This document shows, piece after piece, positions 16,517 through 26,086 of a stretch of 54,949 nt of DNA. Position numbers and translations under genes: made by a program. A model generated the notes under the pieces. That model did no database searches. It saw only the letters and a program-made list of their open reading frames with translations, and was not told the origin of the DNA. The first letter of the stretch is position 1, and each line of letters opens with the position of its first letter. The stretch is taken from positions 1 to 54,949 of the forward strand of contig CAZXEJ010000011.1 in assembly GCA_964639895.1 (NCBI GenBank), in the 5' to 3' direction. Source of the stretch: CAZXEJ01 sp964639895 (lineage in GTDB: Bacteria; Desulfobacterota_D; UBA1144; Nemesobacterales; JADFKM01).

Positions 16517-17360
16517 ATCCACCCCCTGTGCTGCCCGGGGCCGCTCCGTCACAGGAAGCGAGCACGGCGTCGACGACGCGGGTGACGGTTCTCATCTGCG
16601 CAACGTCGTGCACCCTGACGATCGATGCCCCCCTCATTACGGCCACCGCAACGGTGGCGGCCGTCCCCGTCGTGCGGTCGTCTGTTACGGCGGCGATGAA
16701 CGATTTCCTCGAGGTACCCACGAGAATGGGCTTTCCCAAGGCCTTGAAGTGGTCTAGCCGGTTGAGGAGGAAGAGGTTCTGGTGTGCGTCTTTGCCGAAG
16801 CCTATGCCGGGGTCGACTATTATAGCGTCCGGGTCGACGCCGCTCGCGACGGCGCTCTCGATCGAGAACCGGAGCGAGAATGCTACCTCGTCGAGCAGCG
16901 ATGCATATAGGGGACAGTGGGCTTGCATGAGAGACGGAGTAGACGGTGTGTGCCCCAGTATCAGGTAGGCCCGATGGCGGGCCGCCGCACGGGCGAGTGC
17001 GGGGTCGAACTTGAGGCCGCTTATGTCGTTTACGATGGCGGCTCCGGCGGCCAGAGCGGCGTCGGCGACCGTCGACTTTGTGGTGTCGATAGAGAGGGGC
17101 ACGTTCACTCTTAGGGCAAGCTCTCTCACGACGGGCAGGACGCGCCTCATTTCCTCTTCGGCGCTCACGGCGGCGGCGCCCGGGCGCGTCGATTCACCTC
17201 CGACGTCGATTATGTCGGCCCCTTCGTCGACCATCCTCATTCCATGCTCGACTGCTCGTTCGACATCCATGTAGAGCCCGCCGTCCGAGAAGGAGTCGGG
17301 TGTTACGTTGAGCACTCCCATCACCAGTGTCCTCTCGCCGATGGGAAGCCTTGCGTTCAT
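16509..17360 (-). CDS. folP: Dihydropteroate synthase
   Basis: FolP joins p-aminobenzoate to the pterin pyrophosphate to form dihydropteroate, the sulfonamide target step of folate synthesis. The 283-residue protein begins MNARLPIGERT after a GAGGTGG site. It contains the family motifs GVLNVTPDSFSDGG (loop 1), DVGGESTRPGA (loop 2), SIDTTKSTVADAA, NDISG, DPGIGFGKD and GTSRKSF near the end. It is the first gene of the tight folP-cdaA-cdaR-glmM-pdxJ-acpS unit. The 292 bases separating it from ftsH contain a TATAAT box near 17475, suggesting its own promoter. It works with folC in this window. Confidence 0.96.
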   Translation of the reverse strand: MNARLPIGERTLVMGVLNVTPDSFSDGGLYMDVERAVEHGMRMVDEGADIIDVGGESTRPGAAAVSAEEEMRRVLPVVRELALRVNVPLSIDTTKSTVADAALAAGAAIVNDISGLKFDPALARAAARHRAYLILGHTPSTPSLMQAHCPLYASLLDEVAFSLRFSIESAVASGVDPDAIIVDPGIGFGKDAHQNLFLLNRLDHFKALGKPILVGTSRKSFIAAVTDDRTTGTAATVAVAVMRGASIVRVHDVAQMRTVTRVVDAVLASCDGAAPGSTGGGYV

Positions 17361-17652
17361 AGCCCCACCTCTATCGCCACCGCCCCGGCGGAAGGGCGTC
17401 CATTGGTTTAGACGGTACTCTAACAACGGTTTCTATCCCCTCTGAAATGCGTCCTATTTTTGCACACTTTAATATTATAAACCCCAACCCGTCATTGCGG
17501 TGTCCACACCTTGTACGGCAGCCCGGTCTCACCTCTATGCAGCGGCCGGGAGAATGGGGGTGAAGGGAGCCACAGCCGTCCCGGACACCTCCACTCCCTG
17601 GGAGCGGCCTCTTTCTAAGCTGAGCGACGCGAATGTGCCGGGATGGGCGCTT

Positions 17653-19500
17653 CTATACCGAAGCGGAACCGCTCGCCTTGGCCGGTTCCTGGTCGGACCT
17701 CGTCTCCCTCACGAGAAGGTCAAGCTCCTTGGCATCGACCACTTCCTTCTCGAGCAGCAACTGGGCCAGTCGGTGAAGCAGGTCCTCGTTGTCCTCGAGC
17801 AGCTTCTTCGCCCTGTTGTAGTTGTCCGTTATCAGCTTCTGCACTTCCTTGTCGATGAGGACGGCGGTCGCTTCGCTGTACTCCTTGTGGCGCGAGATAT
17901 CTCTTCCCAGGAACGGGTGCTCGTCCTTCTGGCCGTATCTGACCGGCCCGACGTTCTCGCTCATGCCCCACTCGCATACCATCTTCCTTGCGATCTCCGT
18001 CGCCCTCTCCAGATCGTTTCCGGCTCCGCTGGTACGTTCGTTGAACACTATCTCCTCGGCCGCTCTGCCGCCCAGGAGGACCATGATCGTGTTGTTGAGA
18101 TATGTCCGCGACAGCGTGTATTTGTCCTCGAGCGGAAGCTGCTGCGTAAGCCCCAGGGCGAGGCCGCGCGGGATGATAGTGACCTTGTGGATGGGATCGA
18201 CGTCGGGGGTAAGTTTCGCACAAAGGGCGTGACCGGCCTCGTGGTAGGCCGTGATCCTGCGCTCGCGCTCGCTTATGATGAGGCTCTTACGCTCGACCCC
18301 CATGATCACCTTGTCCTTGGCGTATTCGAAGTCCTCCATAGAGATCTTGGATTGGCCCTTCTTTGCGGCATGGAGGGCTGCCTCGTTGACCAAGTTCTGA
18401 AGGTCGGCCCCGGAGAAGCCCGGTGTGGAACGGGCTATCAGCGAGAGGTCTATGTCTTCGTCTACGGGCGTGTGCTTGGTGTGGACCTTAAGGATCTCTT
18501 CGCGGCCGCGCACGTCGGGCCTGGGTACCACAACCTGGCGGTCGAACCTGCCCGGCCTCAGCAGGGCGGGATCCAAGACGTCCGGCCTGTTGGTGGCGGC
18601 CAGCACTATGATGCCCTCGTTGGTCTCGAACCCGTCCAGCTCGACCAGGAGCTGGTTGAGCGTCTGCTCGCGCTCGTCGTGGCCACCGCCCAGACCTGTG
18701 CCGCGGTGTCTTCCGACGGCGTCGAGCTCGTCGACGAAGATTATGCATGGGGCGTGTTTCTTGGCCTGAGCGAAGAGGTCCCTTACACGCGAGGCGCCTA
18801 CACCTACGAACATCTCGACGAAATCGCTGCCGCTTATGATGAAGAAAGGTACGCCTGCCTCACCGGCGATGGCCTTGGCGAGAAGGGTCTTCCCCGTCCC
18901 CGGGGGCCCCACCAGGAGCACCCCCTTAGGCATCTTGCCGCCCAGGCGGGTGAACTTGGTGGGGTCCTTGAGGAAGTCGACCAGCTCTTTTACCTCTTCC
19001 TTGGCCTCCTCAACGCCCGCCACGTCCTTGAAAGTGATCTTGTTCTGAGACTCCTTGAGCATGCGGGCGCGCGTCTTGCCGAAGCTCATCGCTTTCGTGC
19101 CACCGGCCTGGATCTGGCGCATGAACAGCACCATTATGACGACCAGTAGCAGCAGGGGAGCCCAATTGAATATCATCGACGTCAACGCCCCCTCGCTTTG
19201 CGAGGAGAAGCTGAACGTGACATTGTGCTGGGTAAGCTGCTTTAAGAGATCCTCGGTCGGGGGGCCGTAGGAGATGAACTTGCCGCGTCCGGTGGCGTCG
19301 GCGTCGGCGTAGCGGCCTTCGATCTTGTTGCCCTTGAACTCTACAGAAGACACCTCGCCGTTCTCCACGGCAGAGATGAACTGGCTGTAGGGTATTGTCT
19401 CAGTGGAGGTCCTGGGGGTGTGGACGAACTGATAGAGGGCTATGATCGCAACGAATATGACGATCCACAGAAGAAGGTTCTTGAACAACTGGTTTTTCAC
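17653..19500 (-). CDS. ftsH: ATP-dependent zinc metalloprotease FtsH
   Basis: FtsH is a membrane-anchored AAA+ protease that degrades misfolded membrane proteins and regulators. The 615-residue protein has a first membrane helix at about 8-25, a periplasmic segment, and a second helix near 113-130. The AAA+ domain has Walker A GPPGTGKT near 199-206 and Walker B IIFVDELDA, followed by the zinc protease motif HEAGH near 420. The start is GTG, preceded by GGGGAAG. A good promoter is at 19534-19562. Length and motifs are standard; ftsH upstream of folP matches deltaproteobacterial order. Confidence 0.97.
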   Translation of the reverse strand: MKNQLFKNLLLWIVIFVAIIALYQFVHTPRTSTETIPYSQFISAVENGEVSSVEFKGNKIEGRYADADATGRGKFISYGPPTEDLLKQLTQHNVTFSFSSQSEGALTSMIFNWAPLLLLVVIMVLFMRQIQAGGTKAMSFGKTRARMLKESQNKITFKDVAGVEEAKEEVKELVDFLKDPTKFTRLGGKMPKGVLLVGPPGTGKTLLAKAIAGEAGVPFFIISGSDFVEMFVGVGASRVRDLFAQAKKHAPCIIFVDELDAVGRHRGTGLGGGHDEREQTLNQLLVELDGFETNEGIIVLAATNRPDVLDPALLRPGRFDRQVVVPRPDVRGREEILKVHTKHTPVDEDIDLSLIARSTPGFSGADLQNLVNEAALHAAKKGQSKISMEDFEYAKDKVIMGVERKSLIISERERRITAYHEAGHALCAKLTPDVDPIHKVTIIPRGLALGLTQQLPLEDKYTLSRTYLNNTIMVLLGGRAAEEIVFNERTSGAGNDLERATEIARKMVCEWGMSENVGPVRYGQKDEHPFLGRDISRHKEYSEATAVLIDKEVQKLITDNYNRAKKLLEDNEDLLHRLAQLLLEKEVVDAKELDLLVRETRSDQEPAKASGSASV

Positions 19501-19533
19501 TCACTTCCCCTGAAAAATGTATGGAAAACTGCT

Positions 19534-19562
19534 TATATAGAATAGCATACTTAGGTACTCAA
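19534..19562 (-). promoter_or_regulatory. Promoter for ftsH
   Basis: On the minus strand TTGAGT and TATATA are separated by exactly 17 bases and lie in a short AT-rich island about 35 bases upstream of the GTG start. Confidence 0.6.
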
Positions 19563-19639
19563 TGCAATAACGCCCCCCGAGCTGGGAGAGGACCTAACAG
19601 GCCGTCAACGTAGGGGTTTTTGTGCCTCTTTGGTTCCCC

Positions 19640-20575
19640 TCAGCCGGTGAACAGGTCCGTGCTCAGATACCTCTCGGCGGTGTCGCAGAACACCGTGACC
19701 ACCGTCTTTCCGGCTCCAAGCTTCCTTGCCAGCCGTATCGATGCGGCCAGGTTGGCTCCGGCCGATATGCCAACGAAGACGCCCTCCTTGCGTGCGAGCA
19801 TACGCGTATGGGTCTTGGCCTCTTCACCGCTCACCGTGTCGACGTAGTCGTAGATGGTGGTATCCAGTATGGAGGGCACGAATCCGGCCCCTATGCCCTG
19901 GATGTCGTGCACATGGGCCTCGCCCCCCGAGAGCACCGGAGATTCGGCGGGCTCGACGGCCACTATCACCACGTCAGGGTAGTGCGTGCGCAGCACCTCG
20001 CCCACACCGGTGATGGTTCCACCCGTCCCCACGCCCGCTACGAAGCCGTCGATCCTGCCGTCAACCTGTGTCACAATCTCTGGACCCGTGGTGCGGCGGT
20101 GTGTCTCGGGGTTGGCCGGGTTGTTGAACTGCTGCGGCATGTAGGCGCGGGGATCTTCTCTAACGATACGCTCGGCCTCGCGCACGGCGCCTTCCATCTT
20201 TTGTTCTGCCGGTGTAAGCACGAGCCGCGCCCCGTAGGCCGAAAGCAGCATCCTCCGCTCGACGCTCATGTCATCGGGCATGGTGAGAACCAGCTCGTAT
20301 CCCTTGACAGCACACACCAGAGCGAGACCAATGCCCGTATTGCCGCTCGTGGGTTCGACGATCACGTTCCTGCCGGGGCGTATGAGTCCCCTGCGCTCGG
20401 CGTCGCAAATCATGCCTAGACATATCCTGTCCTTGACGCTGCCGCCCGGATTCTGGTTCTCGAGCTTTGCCAGTATTCGGGCGCAGCCCGGCGGGACAAC
20501 CCTTTTTAGTTCGATCATCGGCGTGTTACCGATGAGGTCCAGTATGGTGGATGCCGTCCTTATGGTTGGAGCCAT
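19640..20575 (-). CDS. cysK: Cysteine synthase (O-acetylserine sulfhydrylase)
   Basis: This PLP enzyme makes cysteine from O-acetylserine and sulfide. The 311-residue protein has the PLP-lysine motif PGGSVKDR (lysine near 48), the phosphate/substrate loop PTSGNTGIGLA (74-84) and the glycine-rich GVGTGGTITG near 175-184. Length fits CysK/CysM. The late QFNNPANPETHRRTTGPE segment is typical. CGGAAG precedes the ATG. No serine acetyltransferase gene is nearby. CysK versus CysM or cystathionine beta-synthase-like specificity cannot be settled from the sequence. Confidence 0.94.
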   Translation of the reverse strand: MAPTIRTASTILDLIGNTPMIELKRVVPPGCARILAKLENQNPGGSVKDRICLGMICDAERRGLIRPGRNVIVEPTSGNTGIGLALVCAVKGYELVLTMPDDMSVERRMLLSAYGARLVLTPAEQKMEGAVREAERIVREDPRAYMPQQFNNPANPETHRRTTGPEIVTQVDGRIDGFVAGVGTGGTITGVGEVLRTHYPDVVIVAVEPAESPVLSGGEAHVHDIQGIGAGFVPSILDTTIYDYVDTVSGEEAKTHTRMLARKEGVFVGISAGANLAASIRLARKLGAGKTVVTVFCDTAERYLSTDLFTG

Positions 20576-21138
20576 TGCGATTCTTCCGTTGTGCGGCCCG
20601 ATAGTCGGTGGGTGGCAGCCTCATAGGCGAATGAGCATCGCGCGCCGTCGCAACCAGAGGGGTAGGGTGGATATGCCGCCCTTTCCAATCCCGCCGTCTC
20701 CGTTGGACTGGCCGAGCGTTGTCTCGTCGGGTGGGGGACGCATCTCCCCTCTTAATTATTCCTCCTCTCCTCCCTGGGCTTTCAGCACCGGCGCAACCAT
20801 AGCGATGCGTTGCACTCGCTCCCCCTTTCTCCTTAATCAATCCGACTCGCCCCGTTCGCCGGCATGGGCTCTTCGCTAATCCAAAATCCAATGGGCGCAT
20901 AGCGCGCTCTAGGACCTTGGATGCATGCATAAGACATGCGATGTGCGGCGATACCTCTCCACCGTACACCCTCCAATCCCACCCCGGTAGGTCGAGCCTC
21001 TGCTTGCCGGGCGCGTGCTCAGCGTCATGCCTCTCCCCGCTCGGGTTCCTCACTGGTGGTTGAGAAGGCCCCTCCTGCTGCCGAAACGCCTCTACCGGGC
21101 GCGACGCTGGCCGCGGGGTCCACACCCCGAGCCGATGG
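20576..21138. other. C-rich spacer upstream of cysK
   Basis: About 560 bases with no recognisable gene. On the plus strand it is C- and pyrimidine-rich, so a cysK leader transcript would be purine-rich. I looked for a T-box or S-box type leader upstream of cysK and saw none convincing. Confidence 0.5.
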
Positions 21139-21363
21139 CTACTGCCCCTCGCTTGACTCCACGCCCAGGAGGAAGGAGAGCACGGCGGCCATCGTGTCCG
21201 GGTCCTTCCGGTGCAGCTCCACAAGAAGCCTCCTTATGTGTTCCCACTCTATCCCTTGCTTGGCCGAATCGTTCTTGAGCTTAAGGACGACAGCCTTTAC
21301 GTTCTGGTCGCGTATGGAGCGTACGTACTCCGCAAATGACGCGTGGCTCTTTTCCTTCACCAT
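21139..21363 (-). CDS. Small charged hypothetical protein (74 aa)
   Basis: I do not recognise the family. The protein (MVKEKSHASFAEYVRS...) is predicted all-helical and rich in Lys, Glu and Arg, with no cysteine, signal peptide or membrane helix. It lies divergent from the PBP1A gene, sharing an AT-rich patch near 21420-21450 that could hold both promoters. The ribosome binding site is weak. The amino-acid composition is more natural than that of the many chance frames in this window, but it could still be spurious. Confidence 0.55.
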   Translation of the reverse strand: MVKEKSHASFAEYVRSIRDQNVKAVVLKLKNDSAKQGIEWEHIRRLLVELHRKDPDTMAAVLSFLLGVESSEGQ

Positions 21364-21494
21364 TGTGAGTGGAGCCGCCCCACCCGGCGGCCGGGGCCGC
21401 CTTATAGTGCAGGGCCGACATTTGTGTTATTTTAGTATACAAGGATCCGCACCGCCCCCCCAAATCGCACCGCCCGCCGGTCGAGCGGAATCGT

Positions 21495-24224
21495 ATGAGC
21501 CAACTACGCAGAGTCGTTGCAAGCGAACGAGGAGGAGTCCTGAGGTCTCTTCTCTACATCATGGCCGTCCTCATACTGCTCGGTGCGGCGGCCGCCGTCG
21601 TTGCCTACTACTACTTTTCGCGCGACCTTCCCGACATGCTGCGAATAGCATCCTACCAGCCCGAGCTCGTCAACGAGGTCTACTCCGCCGACGGCACCCT
21701 GGTGGCGGAGTTCGCCTCCCGCAAGCGCAAGCTCGTCCCCTACGAGGAGATCCCCGACCACGTGAAGCACGCCTTCATAGCCATCGAAGACAAAAGGTTC
21801 TACGAACACGGGGGGTTCGACGTCATACGAATAATAGGAGCGCTGATAAAGAACATCGAAGAGGGCCGGATCGTACAGGGTGGAAGCACCATAACCCAGC
21901 AGGTGGTGAAGAACCTCTTGTTCTCACCCAAGCGCAGCATCACGCGCAAGATAAAGGAAGCCATCCTCTCGTACCGCATGGAGCGCACCCTTTCGAAGGA
22001 CGAGATCTTCTACATATATCTCAACCACATCTATCTGGGCGACAACTGTTACGGGATCGAGGCGGCGAGCCAGAACTACTTCGGCAAGTCCGTACGCCGG
22101 ATCAACATAGCCGAGGCCGCTCTTCTGGCTGCGCTGCCCAAGGCTCCCGAGAAGTACTCTCCGCGCAAGCATCTGGACCGTGCGCTGCGCCGACAGCGCT
22201 TGGTGTTGAGGATGATGCTCGAGCAGGGGTTGATCACCCGCGATCAGTGGCGCGATGCCCTTCAATACAAGATCCACATCGTTGCCAAGAAGAATACGAA
22301 CCTGGAGATCGCCCCCTACTATATAGAGGCCGTAAGGAGGCATCTAGAGAATAAGGTCGGCACGCGTGCCTTCCTGCACGGGGGATACAAGGTCTTCACC
22401 GCGCTCGATATCGACCTCAGCCTCGCGGCCCAATGGGCGTTGCGCCGCAGGGGGTGGGATCTCGAGAGGCGCAACGACGCGGGCCCCGTAGTGGCAAGGC
22501 TCAAGACGACGCGCGAGTTGCGCGACTTCCTCGCGGCCCAAGGTGAAGCGCCGCCCGAGGTCTCGTCCACCTACGAGGCGGCCGTCCTCAGCGTGGAGCC
22601 CATCGACCAGACCCCTTACGGCAAGGCTGTAAAACGCCAGTACCTCTACCGAGTGAACCTCGCCGTGGGAAGGTACAAGGCCTACATGAACCTCGCCCTC
22701 AGCAAGCCGCTGGGAACGGCTGTCCCCCTTTTCTCCAACCCCTATTCCAGCCGCTATGCACCGGCCAACGGCTATAAGGGATGGAGCCTCGCCGACTTCG
22801 TCCCCAAGCCGGGCGACGTCATCAGGGTCAAGATAACGGGCAAGGCCGAGGGGGGCTACATCGCCCGCTGGGACTACCTGCCCTCGGTCGAGGGCGCTTT
22901 GCTGGCTATGGATACGCGCGGCTACGTGCTTGCAATGGTAGGCGGACAGGACTTCGCCCGATCACAGTTCAACCGTGCCCTGCAGGCACGCAGGCAGCCG
23001 GGCTCGGCGTTCAAGCCCATCCTTTATGCGGCCGCCATCGACCGGGGACTAAACGAGACCGCCCCGCTTTGGGACATGCCCGTGATGATAGGCGACTGGA
23101 TGCCCCGCAACTACGACGAAACGACGATGGGGCTGATACCGATGCGCAAGGCGCTGGCAAAGTCGCGCAACCTCGCCTCGATAAGGCTCATACTCGATAT
23201 CGGGCCCGACTATGTGGCCCGTTACGCCTCGCGGTTCGGGTTCGTCTCTAAGCTAAACCCCTATCCCTCGCTCGCGCTCGGGGGCTCGGACGTGACGTTG
23301 GTCGAGATGGTCAGGGCATACAACGTTTTCGCCACCGAAGGTAAGCTGGTCGAGCCTAAACTCATACTGCGCATATACGACAGGAACGGCAAGATAATCG
23401 AGGACAACACGGCTGGCGAGCTGCTCTCGCGTGTAGAGATGGAAAAGCTCGAGAAGGAACGCAAGCGCGAGGAGATCATACGTGAGATCGCCCGGCGCAG
23501 CGGCAAGGAGCCCCTCGAGACCCCCGACCAGGGCAGTCTCATTGAAGCCGATCTCGCCACACACGCCCCGGGTCCGTTCCTTACCCCCCGGACCGGCAGT
23601 GCCGGGCGGCGTTCCTATCTGACGCCGTCCGAGTTCCTCGAATTCGTCAAGGTCAACCACATCCCCCCCGGGCCCGCCCCTGCGGCCGAGGATGTACTGG
23701 CACCCGATACGGCCTACATAATGGTCGACATGCTGCGCGCCGTAATCGCCGAGGGAACGGGCCGCAGGGCGAGGCCGCTCAGGAAGCTGGCCCCCATAGC
23801 TGGCAAGACGGGGACGACGAACAACTATACGGACGCCTGGTTCATAGGGTTCAGCCCCAAGGTTATAGCCGGCGTGTGGGTGGGTAGGGACGATCACTCG
23901 ACGCTAGGGGAGAAGGAGTCCGGCAGCCGTGCGTCGTTGCCCGTCTGGATGGACTTCATGAGGGTTGCCCTCAAGAGGTTCCCCGGCGGCGAGTTTCCCG
24001 TTCCCGAAGGAATCCACTTTGCCAGTACGCCCTTCGGTTTCCTGCCGTTCAAGAAGGGGAAGTCCTTCGAAGACGACGAACTGAAGTATCTGGAGAGCCA
24101 GTACCTGCCCCCTTCGACTGTCACCGGTGGGGGGGCCTACGCGGCTCCCGGAGGGGGAAGGCGTGGAGGTGGTAGCGGGTCGTCGGATTCAGTCGATGAA
24201 GTACTCTACTGGCTCAGGCACTAG
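21495..24224 (+). CDS. mrcA: Penicillin-binding protein 1A (bifunctional transglycosylase/transpeptidase)
   Basis: The 909-residue class A PBP polymerises and crosslinks peptidoglycan. It has a short cytoplasmic tail, one membrane helix (about 20-41) and a GT51 transglycosylase domain (about 55-245, with EDKRFYEHGG and GGSTITQQ). An OB-like insert follows, then the transpeptidase with SxxK in GSAFKP (serine near 503), the SRN triad and KTGTT near 770. The C-terminal 60 residues are glycine-, serine- and proline-rich. The ATG follows GCGGAA. The stop codon TAG shares its bases with the stop of the convergent helix-hairpin-helix gene. Confidence 0.96.
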   Translation: MSQLRRVVASERGGVLRSLLYIMAVLILLGAAAAVVAYYYFSRDLPDMLRIASYQPELVNEVYSADGTLVAEFASRKRKLVPYEEIPDHVKHAFIAIEDKRFYEHGGFDVIRIIGALIKNIEEGRIVQGGSTITQQVVKNLLFSPKRSITRKIKEAILSYRMERTLSKDEIFYIYLNHIYLGDNCYGIEAASQNYFGKSVRRINIAEAALLAALPKAPEKYSPRKHLDRALRRQRLVLRMMLEQGLITRDQWRDALQYKIHIVAKKNTNLEIAPYYIEAVRRHLENKVGTRAFLHGGYKVFTALDIDLSLAAQWALRRRGWDLERRNDAGPVVARLKTTRELRDFLAAQGEAPPEVSSTYEAAVLSVEPIDQTPYGKAVKRQYLYRVNLAVGRYKAYMNLALSKPLGTAVPLFSNPYSSRYAPANGYKGWSLADFVPKPGDVIRVKITGKAEGGYIARWDYLPSVEGALLAMDTRGYVLAMVGGQDFARSQFNRALQARRQPGSAFKPILYAAAIDRGLNETAPLWDMPVMIGDWMPRNYDETTMGLIPMRKALAKSRNLASIRLILDIGPDYVARYASRFGFVSKLNPYPSLALGGSDVTLVEMVRAYNVFATEGKLVEPKLILRIYDRNGKIIEDNTAGELLSRVEMEKLEKERKREEIIREIARRSGKEPLETPDQGSLIEADLATHAPGPFLTPRTGSAGRRSYLTPSEFLEFVKVNHIPPGPAPAAEDVLAPDTAYIMVDMLRAVIAEGTGRRARPLRKLAPIAGKTGTTNNYTDAWFIGFSPKVIAGVWVGRDDHSTLGEKESGSRASLPVWMDFMRVALKRFPGGEFPVPEGIHFASTPFGFLPFKKGKSFEDDELKYLESQYLPPSTVTGGGAYAAPGGGRRGGGSGSSDSVDEVLYWLRH

Positions 24225-24829
24225 CGGCCACGTGTGGGCTGGGAGGCGAACGTCTGCCTGGACCTGCAAAGGTATTGCGCCAGGCGGCGCGCCTTGACGG
24301 GGCCTATGCCCCTGATTCTCTCCAGCGTGGGAGGCCGCTTCTCAGGACCCCCACTAGAGATCGCCTCCACGATGCGCTGGGCGGTTTTGTCCCCTACGCC
24401 TGGCAACGCCCTGATCTCGCTCCACGTGGCCCCATGAAGGTCGATACACATCCCGAGAGATACCCTCTTCGAGGCGCTCATCCGTGTTATGCGGACAGTA
24501 CCGTCCGGTTGGAGGGAGACCGCTTCACCCCCCGCGAGGGTCAAGTCCCGTGAGGCCAGCACCCGCTCTGCCTCTTCGAGAGGCATAGCTATGGGGAAGG
24601 CCGAGCCCTCTTGCAGCTCTACGTACGCGCCCGGGGTGGGAAGAGGACGCGACAGTGTGGAGCGGACCATTGCCGCCAGGGGAGGAAGGGCGACGTAAGC
24701 CGCCGCCACGGCGAGCGCCAGCAGCACATGGGGGCTCAGCCCATAGGAGTACGGTCGCGCCTCGTAGGAATTGACGTCGTTCCGCTCGCAGCTCACCGGA
24801 GTTCTCCATGTGTGGGAGGGTGGTGCCAC
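24221..24829 (-). CDS. ComEA-like membrane-anchored helix-hairpin-helix protein
   Basis: The 202-residue protein has one membrane helix (about 31-55), a short beta-type region (about 65-125), and two helix-hairpin-helix motifs: IRALPGVGDKTAQRI (138-154) and LERIRGIGPVKARRL (169-183). This order resembles ComEA, the DNA receptor for natural transformation, whose signature IDLHGA-like start is seen just before the first motif. The start is GTG; an in-frame GTG at codon 12 is an alternative. It follows an SDR gene by 37 bases on the same strand. DNA binding is well supported by the motifs; a role in DNA uptake is inferred because no other competence gene is present. Confidence 0.85.
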   Translation of the reverse strand: MAPPSHTWRTPVSCERNDVNSYEARPYSYGLSPHVLLALAVAAAYVALPPLAAMVRSTLSRPLPTPGAYVELQEGSAFPIAMPLEEAERVLASRDLTLAGGEAVSLQPDGTVRITRMSASKRVSLGMCIDLHGATWSEIRALPGVGDKTAQRIVEAISSGGPEKRPPTLERIRGIGPVKARRLAQYLCRSRQTFASQPTRGR

Positions 24830-24866
24830 GGCCTCGCCCGTCGAGGGTGGAACACCGCTTGCTTCA

Positions 24867-25658
24867 TCAGTAGAGCCCTTTGAGCGCCCCTCCGTCCACC
24901 TGTATGGTGGCGCCCGTTATGTAGCTTGCACGCTCCGAAGCCAGGAACGCCACCAGATCGGCCAGCTCTTCGGGCCTGCCCAGTCGGCCGAGCGGTATGT
25001 CGCGCTCCCAGTCGGCTACGACCTCGTCCACCGAACGTCCGGTGGAGGTGGCCCTGTGCTCGGCGATCTGCCTTATTCGATCGGTCATTATCCGGCCGGG
25101 GCAAACGTTGTTTATCAGTATGTTGTAGCCTCCCACCTCGGCCGACAGGGTTTTCGAGAAGCCTATGACGCCGAGGCGCGCCGTGCTCGAGAGTATCAGT
25201 CCCTCGAGAGGCTGTTTCACGGCTATGGACGTGATGTTGACTATCCTGCCCCAGTTGTTGCGCTTCATCTCCGGCAGCACGAGAGAGGTCATGTGTACGG
25301 CGCTGAGCAGATTGAGTTCGAGGGCCTCACGCCATGCCTCGAGGGGGAACTGCTCGAACGTGCCGAAGGGGGGACCGCCTGCGTTGTTGACCAGTATGTG
25401 CACGGTCCCGTAGCGGTGGAGGGTTTCGTCGACGACTCGGCGTCGGTGTTCGGCGTCGGTTACGTCTGCCGCCAAGGCGAGTACGTCGGCCCCGGTTGAC
25501 TCGCGTATGTGGCGTGCTGCGGCCTCGATGCTCTGGGTGTTGCGCGAAAATATAGTGAGCCGTACACCTTCGGCGGCTAGCCGCATGGCACAGGCCTTGC
25601 CCAGGCCCCTGCTCGACGCCGCCACAATGGCAATTCTGCCCGATATGTCTAGATTCAT
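24867..25658 (-). CDS. SDR-family protein (BKR-like) lacking the catalytic Tyr and Lys
   Basis: The 263-residue protein is a short-chain dehydrogenase resembling 3-oxoacyl-ACP reductase. The start MNLDISGR is preceded by AAAGGGGA. The cofactor motif reads ASSRGLGKA near 14-22 and NNAGG is present near 90. The catalytic YxxxK does not exist: counting from the conserved serine of NITS, the tyrosine position is Ser and the lysine position is Arg (LILSSTARLGV). This matches a known BKR-like SDR subgroup without the catalytic tetrad. Function is therefore not predictable. It is followed by the ComEA-like gene, probably in one transcript. Confidence 0.88.
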   Translation of the reverse strand: MNLDISGRIAIVAASSRGLGKACAMRLAAEGVRLTIFSRNTQSIEAAARHIRESTGADVLALAADVTDAEHRRRVVDETLHRYGTVHILVNNAGGPPFGTFEQFPLEAWREALELNLLSAVHMTSLVLPEMKRNNWGRIVNITSIAVKQPLEGLILSSTARLGVIGFSKTLSAEVGGYNILINNVCPGRIMTDRIRQIAEHRATSTGRSVDEVVADWERDIPLGRLGRPEELADLVAFLASERASYITGATIQVDGGALKGLY

Positions 25659-26086
25659 TGACAATCCCCTTTCGCGAAGATCAAGTACGATAGATGACAA
25701 CGGCATCCAAGAGGGAAATGGTCGTCGACTGGTCGGACCACCCATTGACGGTGATCTTGCCTGCACATGCCGAACATCCCGGCAACCACGGTGTTGTGTG
25801 GAGTTGAAGGAGGCTCTTCTCATAGACGCGGTTCATCCTGTACCCCCTCCTTCGTGTATCACCGCCTGTGCCTCTTCCTACACGGAGCGATTGTCACTTG
25901 GTCGGGCCGATCGAAAGCCCGTCGTAGGGGTAAGACTCGACACCTACGCGCGTGGTTCCATTTCTGAGCTCGGTTCACTCCGTCGCTGGATGATAGCCGT
26001 GGTGTGAGAAGGGTAGGGGGTCGGAGACCCCACGCGCACTCCTCCGTGTAACTGGTCCTTACCCGATCGGTATCGCGGCCGGGGGC
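25659..26086. other. Spacer between FmdB-type gene and SDR
   Basis: About 430 bases without a recognised gene. It contains the FmdB hairpin at 26017-26031. The last hundred bases near 25660-25750 are slightly AT-richer and may contain the SDR promoter. Confidence 0.5.
26017..26031 (-). terminator. Hairpin downstream of the FmdB-type gene
   Basis: GGGGTC and GACCCC form a perfect 6-bp stem around a 3-base loop, 55 bases past the stop codon. The minus strand continues with a pyrimidine-rich stretch (CTACCCTTCTC), which may weakly resemble a terminator tail. Confidence 0.4.

Noticed and set aside
17361..17652. 292-base gap between ftsH and folP as a hidden gene
   Set aside because: Frames are short; the gap is better explained by the ftsH 3' end and a folP promoter.
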